Position numbers and translations under genes: made by a program. From assembly GCA_030248135.1 (NCBI GenBank), contig JASANC010003937.1:1-64000 (forward strand): DNA of 64,000 nucleotides, in the 5' to 3' direction. Numbering within the stretch: the first letter of the stretch is position 1; every line of letters begins with the position of its first letter. Origin of the DNA: Theristus sp. LFF4_11. Its lineage: Eukaryota; Nematoda; Chromadorea; Monhysterida; Xyalidae. The notes under the pieces are model-generated. The model did not search any database and was not told the DNA's origin. It worked only from the letters and a program-made list of their open reading frames with translations. This document shows, piece after piece, positions 61,001-64,000 of the stretch.

Positions 61001-61458
61001 CCAAGGCAAAAAGGGAAACCAAAAAGCGTTTATTTGCTTACATTCTCACAATTTTATGACATAAATAGAAGGCACACACTAAGATATGATAAAAAAAATT
61101 CTGTCTGGCCAGATTGAAACAAGCCAGATAAGCCGATCCCGATTGAGCCGAGCCGAGCCAGATTGAGCCGAGCCAGATTGAGACGACCCAGATTGAAACT
61201 GGCCCGATTGAGACCGGAGCCAGATTGAGTCTGGCCAGTTTGAGACGATCCCGAAAAATCAAGTAAAAAACGTTCAACTATCAAATCAAAATTATTGATG
61301 AAAGGTGCGCAGTGCAAAAACCGAGACTTCATCGCCGTTCGCTCACCGTCCGGCAACTCCTCGTAAACTTCGAACGTCAGCTCAAACGCGAAACCAGACG
61401 AAAACGCGCACGGATTGTTTAGAACGTTCACGTTGCAAATGTTTACTTTGGCGCTCAT
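55068..61458 (-). CDS. asf1: histone chaperone ASF1 (anti-silencing function 1)
   Basis: Five exons, 61458-61347, 60148-60033, 59816-59640, 57594-57448 and 55280-55068, joined in phase, give 254 residues. The conserved core (about residues 1-155) is unmistakable: [77 protein letters not shown] and [13 protein letters not shown]1 binds the H3-H4 dimer, using the immunoglobulin-like core, and hands it to CAF-1 or HIRA in the nucleus. The C-terminal 95 residues are acidic and Glu/Asp/Ala-rich (MDEDEKMDA), as in other ASF1 tails. The first and last two introns are 0.9-2.2 kb and filled with repeats, including a hAT remnant and a MITE A copy. No key residues appear lost. Confidence 0.92.
55620..56275. 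repeat. tandem repeat of about 150 bp in the last ASF1 intron
   Basis: Five partly diverged units marked by TGCGTCTGATAGGCTA at 55680, 55822, 55972, 56121 and 56243, together with AACCCGTGCCTGGGTTGAAA. The spacing is 122-150 bp. Confidence 0.85.
56300..57262. mobile_element. inverted-repeat element in the last ASF1 intron
   Basis: 56300-56435 (ATGCCCGAAGGTCAT ... GGAAAGTTACAAACT) is repeated in inverted form at 57118-57260. The internal part is not recognised. The element is itself interrupted by MITE A at 56436-56857. Confidence 0.8.
56436..56857 (-). mobile_element. MITE family A, copy 4
   Basis: Reverse-orientation copy with TA at both ends, closest in sequence to copy 3 (shared AGAGGTAATACGG end). 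The right arm of the host element shows the empty site: GGAAAGTTACAAACT followed by the AATAATATTTAC sequence seen here after the insertion. Confidence 0.85.
57939..59394 (+). mobile_element. decayed hAT transposon with 8-bp target duplication
   Basis: Termini TAGGGATGGAGCCGGATCC and GCCGGATCCATCCCTA are inverted repeats. They are flanked by ACTGTCAC (57931-57938) and ACTCTCAC (59395-59402), a 7-of-8 match, as expected for hAT elements. Inside, on the plus strand, are transposase remnants: [11 protein letters not shown] and, at 58852-59118, LNFWQLK..., [14 protein letters not shown] and, after a frameshift, [14 protein letters not shown]. The last is the C-terminal hAT dimerisation region. 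Subterminal CCGGATCC repeats are dense at both ends. The frame is broken by stops and a shift, and the N-terminal half is missing, so it is inactive. It lies in intron 3 of ASF1. Confidence 0.85.
59405..59481 (+). other. tRNA-like sequence or SINE head
   Basis: A 77-base stretch whose ends CACCCTC and GAGGGTG pair perfectly over seven bases. It has an A-box-like TGGCTTGGCTGG and a B-box-like GGGATCGAGTTCC. The anticodon and T stems do not pair well, so it is more likely a decayed tRNA or the head of a tRNA-derived SINE than a working tRNA gene. It directly follows the hAT element in ASF1 intron 3. Confidence 0.35.
60190..61255. mobile_element. fold-back element with GATTGAG tandem arms in ASF1 intron 1
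   Basis: Inverted ends GGTCGGTCTCAAATTGGCC (60193) and GGCCAGTTTGAGACGATCC (about 61234-61252) enclose arms of roughly 18-20 bp repeats (CCAGATTGAGCCGAGC). Part of it, including the block with GTGCGCACATGAGTGCAC, is found again in inverted form at 62745-63095. Confidence 0.8.
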
Positions 61459-62744
61459 TTTGCGCAAATTTTCAATCTCGATCTCGATATTCTCGAATCT
61501 CGACCTTGGGTTGTTAAAAACCAAATTTTTTAAGTGATTAAAAAACTGATTTAATAAAAAAATTCAAAAAAAATTTCCTTTAATATGCTCTGAAAACCTC
61601 AATTTTATTTTTGGCGGAATTTTTTTTGAAAGTTCAACAAAAATTTTCTTTGATATTACCTCGTAAAACCCTCAGCAGTCGATTTTGGACCGTTTTACCG
61701 ACTGATTTTAGGCTTTAACAACATCTGCGATAAGTTTTTGAGCGTCCCAAACCAAAGCGTGGCTGGCTTACCATTTCCTTCCGATGCAGATTAGGTGACA
61801 ATTCGCCTCACAGTCTGAATTCTGAGCGTCCGAACCGAGCTGCTCCGTTTGCAAGCGCTACGTTGTCTGGTTGCTGTTTCGTGTCGTGTTGTGCCTCATT
61901 TGTTGTTGTTCTTGTTGTGTTGAAAAAAAAACAAAAAAAATGGGATTGATGCGGTCGCGTCCGGGGCTACCGGTGTTGCCGGTGTCAATTAAAATGCCCC
62001 ACGTAATCCCGGGTGATGCAAAACGACCGCAAAAGAAACTAACACTAAGAGTGAAGTCAGCATGCAAAAAATGGCGCTATATATACACAAACATAGTCGC
62101 CATTTTCAGAAACTGTATGCATCAGTGTGGATCCGGGCTCCTAACAACAATAATCAAACGCCTCGGTCCACTGCGCCACACTGGCGCCAACAGTTTCTTG
62201 GTTATTACAACGGTATATTACAACACAGCCCTCATAAAATGCTGGGGCATTTTTTCCCTATACCCAACGTTTGGTAAAACGTTTTACCAAATGTTGGGGA
62301 TTTTTCCCAAATGTATACAAGGTAATCAGGCGACTCTTCGACGTTCGCAATCAAAAAATGGGCAAGCACCAGTCGCCCTGAGGTTTGGTTTCCTCATGCA
62401 ACCTCCAGTTGCCTCAACCGTCTACCTCATGGGTAAACACCATCACCCCGTTTATATATCATAAACGGCTGAAACACGCGCACCATGGGTGGATGTCACC
62501 ATACCGCTGTGTGACCAATCACCTAATATAACCGTGAAACACGAGTGGAATGGGTACCCTGTACCACAGTGTGTACACAACACCTATTGCCCTATACCAC
62601 AATGCTCCATCGAGCCCATGCTACGCCTAAATACACTTTCCGACACGCGCCACCCTGTAGGGAACCACCACCATGCTCACAGTGCACCCTGGGGTGCAGG
62701 GCGCTATGCACCCCAGTTGCACCCCAGATGGCCCCCATCCACTA
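61459..62744. other. 5' flank of ASF1; one doubtful divergent exon; imperfect repeats
   Basis: On the plus strand an ATG at 61940 opens MGLMRSRPGLPVLPVSIK up to a possible donor near 62050; it may be the first exon of a divergent gene, but nothing downstream supports it. A hairpin palindrome (CCCAACGTTTGGTAAAACG and its complement) is at 62262-62298. From 62400 to 62730 there are imperfect CACCATG/TGTACCACA-type short repeats. Confidence 0.3.
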
Positions 62745-63095
62745 CTATCGTCTTCATCGCTTTTCTGTGCACTCATGTGCGCACCGCTGTACAAGGTGCA
62801 AGTCATACCATTGTTTTTTACTTGTTACGTGTCAAGAAACACATACCATTATTGTCCGCCACGTGTGTGTTTGTGTGCGTGCGTTTTACTTCTCCCCGTG
62901 CGCGTGTGCAGTGCACACACGCATGCAATAAAAAATTCTGTCTGGCCAGATTGAAACAAGCCAGATTAAGCCGAGCCCGATTGAGCCGAGCCAGATTGAG
63001 CCGAGCCAGATTGAGACGAGCCCGATTGAGACTGGCCTGATTGAGACCGGAGCCAGATTGAGTCTGGCCAATTTGAGACCGACCCGACCTTGGTA
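62745..63095 (+). mobile_element. partial second copy of the GATTGAG fold-back element
   Basis: Matches, in inverted orientation, 60198-60525 of the ASF1 intron element, including the CCAGATTGAGCCGAGC tandem arm at 62940-63080. Confidence 0.8.
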
Positions 63096-63578
63096 ACCTC
63101 CTTTAAAATCGGTGTTGCTTCATCGCAGATCAGATGCAGACTGTTGTTGTTCCCACTGCGTTCCTATTTATTTTCGGTGACTAATAATTGGGAAATTCAT
63201 CTATCTATCTATCTATAATACTAAGATAGTAACTGTGTATGTAAGTCAGGTCCGTTCCGCTACGTTGATTGGCTATTAAAATTTACAAGTTTGAGCCAAT
63301 TTTGCTATTTAAGTCATCATCAGCTGAATACTCATACTCCATTTTCTAATGACAACGCAAAGTTCAAATCGTCATTCCACATGACGTTAGTCATCATGAT
63401 GCCTTTTGCTCAAGAGCGACAACAAACAAGCGAGACAATCGTAAGAATTGCAAGAACTCCATTGTAGACGATGGAGTGTTTTTCACAAAAAACGAGTTTT
63501 TAAAACAATCGCTTGCAAGTTGATCGCTCTTTTCACAAGGTAGACTTTTTATAAAGCCGGTGTTTACAACGAGTATTT

Positions 63579-64000
63579 AGAAAATCGTTGCTTTTTCCTT
63601 CATTTGTTTTTTATCATAGAAAATGCGTCACTTAGGATAGAAAAGCTACATAACAAAACAAAAGCGACCGTTTTACACAATGGGTACTCAGAAACGTGTT
63701 GCTTTTTGTTGCACTCGATCAAAAAGAACTGGCTTAGGTTAGGGTAAGCGGGGAAAAGAAGTAAACATTCAAAACAAAAGCGGGAGCTTTGCTACGGGTG
63801 TTCAGTATGTAGAAAATCGTTGCTTTTTCCTTCATTTGTTTTTTATCATAGAAAATTCATCACTTAGGATAGAAAAGCTACATAACAAAACAAAAGCGAC
63901 CGTTTTACACAATGGGTACTCAGAAACGAGTTGCTTTTTGTTGCACTCGATCAAAAAGAACTGGCTTAGGTTAGAGTAAGCGGGGAAAAGAAGTAAACAT
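63579..64000 (+). repeat. direct repeat of about 233 bp running off the window
   Basis: The stretch starting AAATCGTTGCTTTTTCCTTC at 63579 recurs at 63812 with only a few changes (GTGTTGC against GAGTTGC; GGGTAAGC against GAGTAAGC). The second unit is cut by the window end, so the array may continue. 63180-63240 also has a short (CTAT)n run. Confidence 0.85.

Noticed and set aside
61871..62464. 197-codon open frame upstream of ASF1
   Set aside because: It runs through a hairpin palindrome and short repeats. Only the first part after the ATG at 61940 has any coding look, and no downstream exon supports it.

Overview
This is about 64 kb of eukaryotic, almost certainly nematode, nuclear DNA. 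Every confident gene is split by introns that mostly end in the short TTTCAG-type acceptor typical of nematodes. There is also a tandem cluster of secreted proteins with a ground-like (hedgehog-related) domain, a family known from nematodes. The species cannot be named from the sequence. Roughly half of the window is repetitive: fold-back elements, MITEs nested in one another, minisatellites and a decayed hAT element, many of them inside introns.

Layout from left to right. 0.9-6.6 kb: F-box/LRR gene (+) whose last intron is filled by a 2.8 kb inverted-repeat element. 7.9-13.0 kb: four tandem ground-like genes (+). 13.3-15.5 kb: an ionotropic-receptor-type glutamate receptor gene (-). 16.6-24.8 kb: three tandem purple acid phosphatase genes (-), two intact with identical exon lengths in most exons and one a remnant that has lost its catalytic exons. 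26.2-27.3 kb: a decayed coding region with weak TBP-like character, split by a MITE. 28.1-30.6 and 41.3-43.9 kb: two inverted copies of a 2.5 kb repeat that bracket a globin gene (+, 33.9-37.4 kb) and a Ly6/uPAR-type GPI-anchored protein gene (-, 37.9-38.8 kb). 45.1-47.0 kb: a small two-pass membrane protein (+). 47.7-51.4 kb: a short-chain dehydrogenase/reductase (-). 51.6-54.6 kb: a near-complete 3 kb palindrome. 55.1-61.5 kb: the histone chaperone ASF1 (-), 254 codons spread over 6.4 kb because its introns hold a hAT remnant and several fold-back repeats. 61.5-64 kb: repeats.

The genes do not form one pathway. Local tandem duplication (ground-like, phosphatase) and repeat invasion are the main themes. 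The most unusual signal is a 270 bp MITE family with two copies in the window, both inserted at an exon/intron boundary: one exactly in the TA of a GTA 5' splice site, the other a few bases upstream of a 5' splice site. In both cases the terminal repeat supplies a replacement GT donor. Other notable points are a globin with a myristoylation motif and a long acidic insert between helices G and H, paralogous empty sites that prove TA target duplications for a second MITE family, and two related TTAA-flanked long-hairpin elements.

All gene models were built by hand from splice phase and protein-family knowledge. No database search was possible, so transcript evidence could move individual exon ends.
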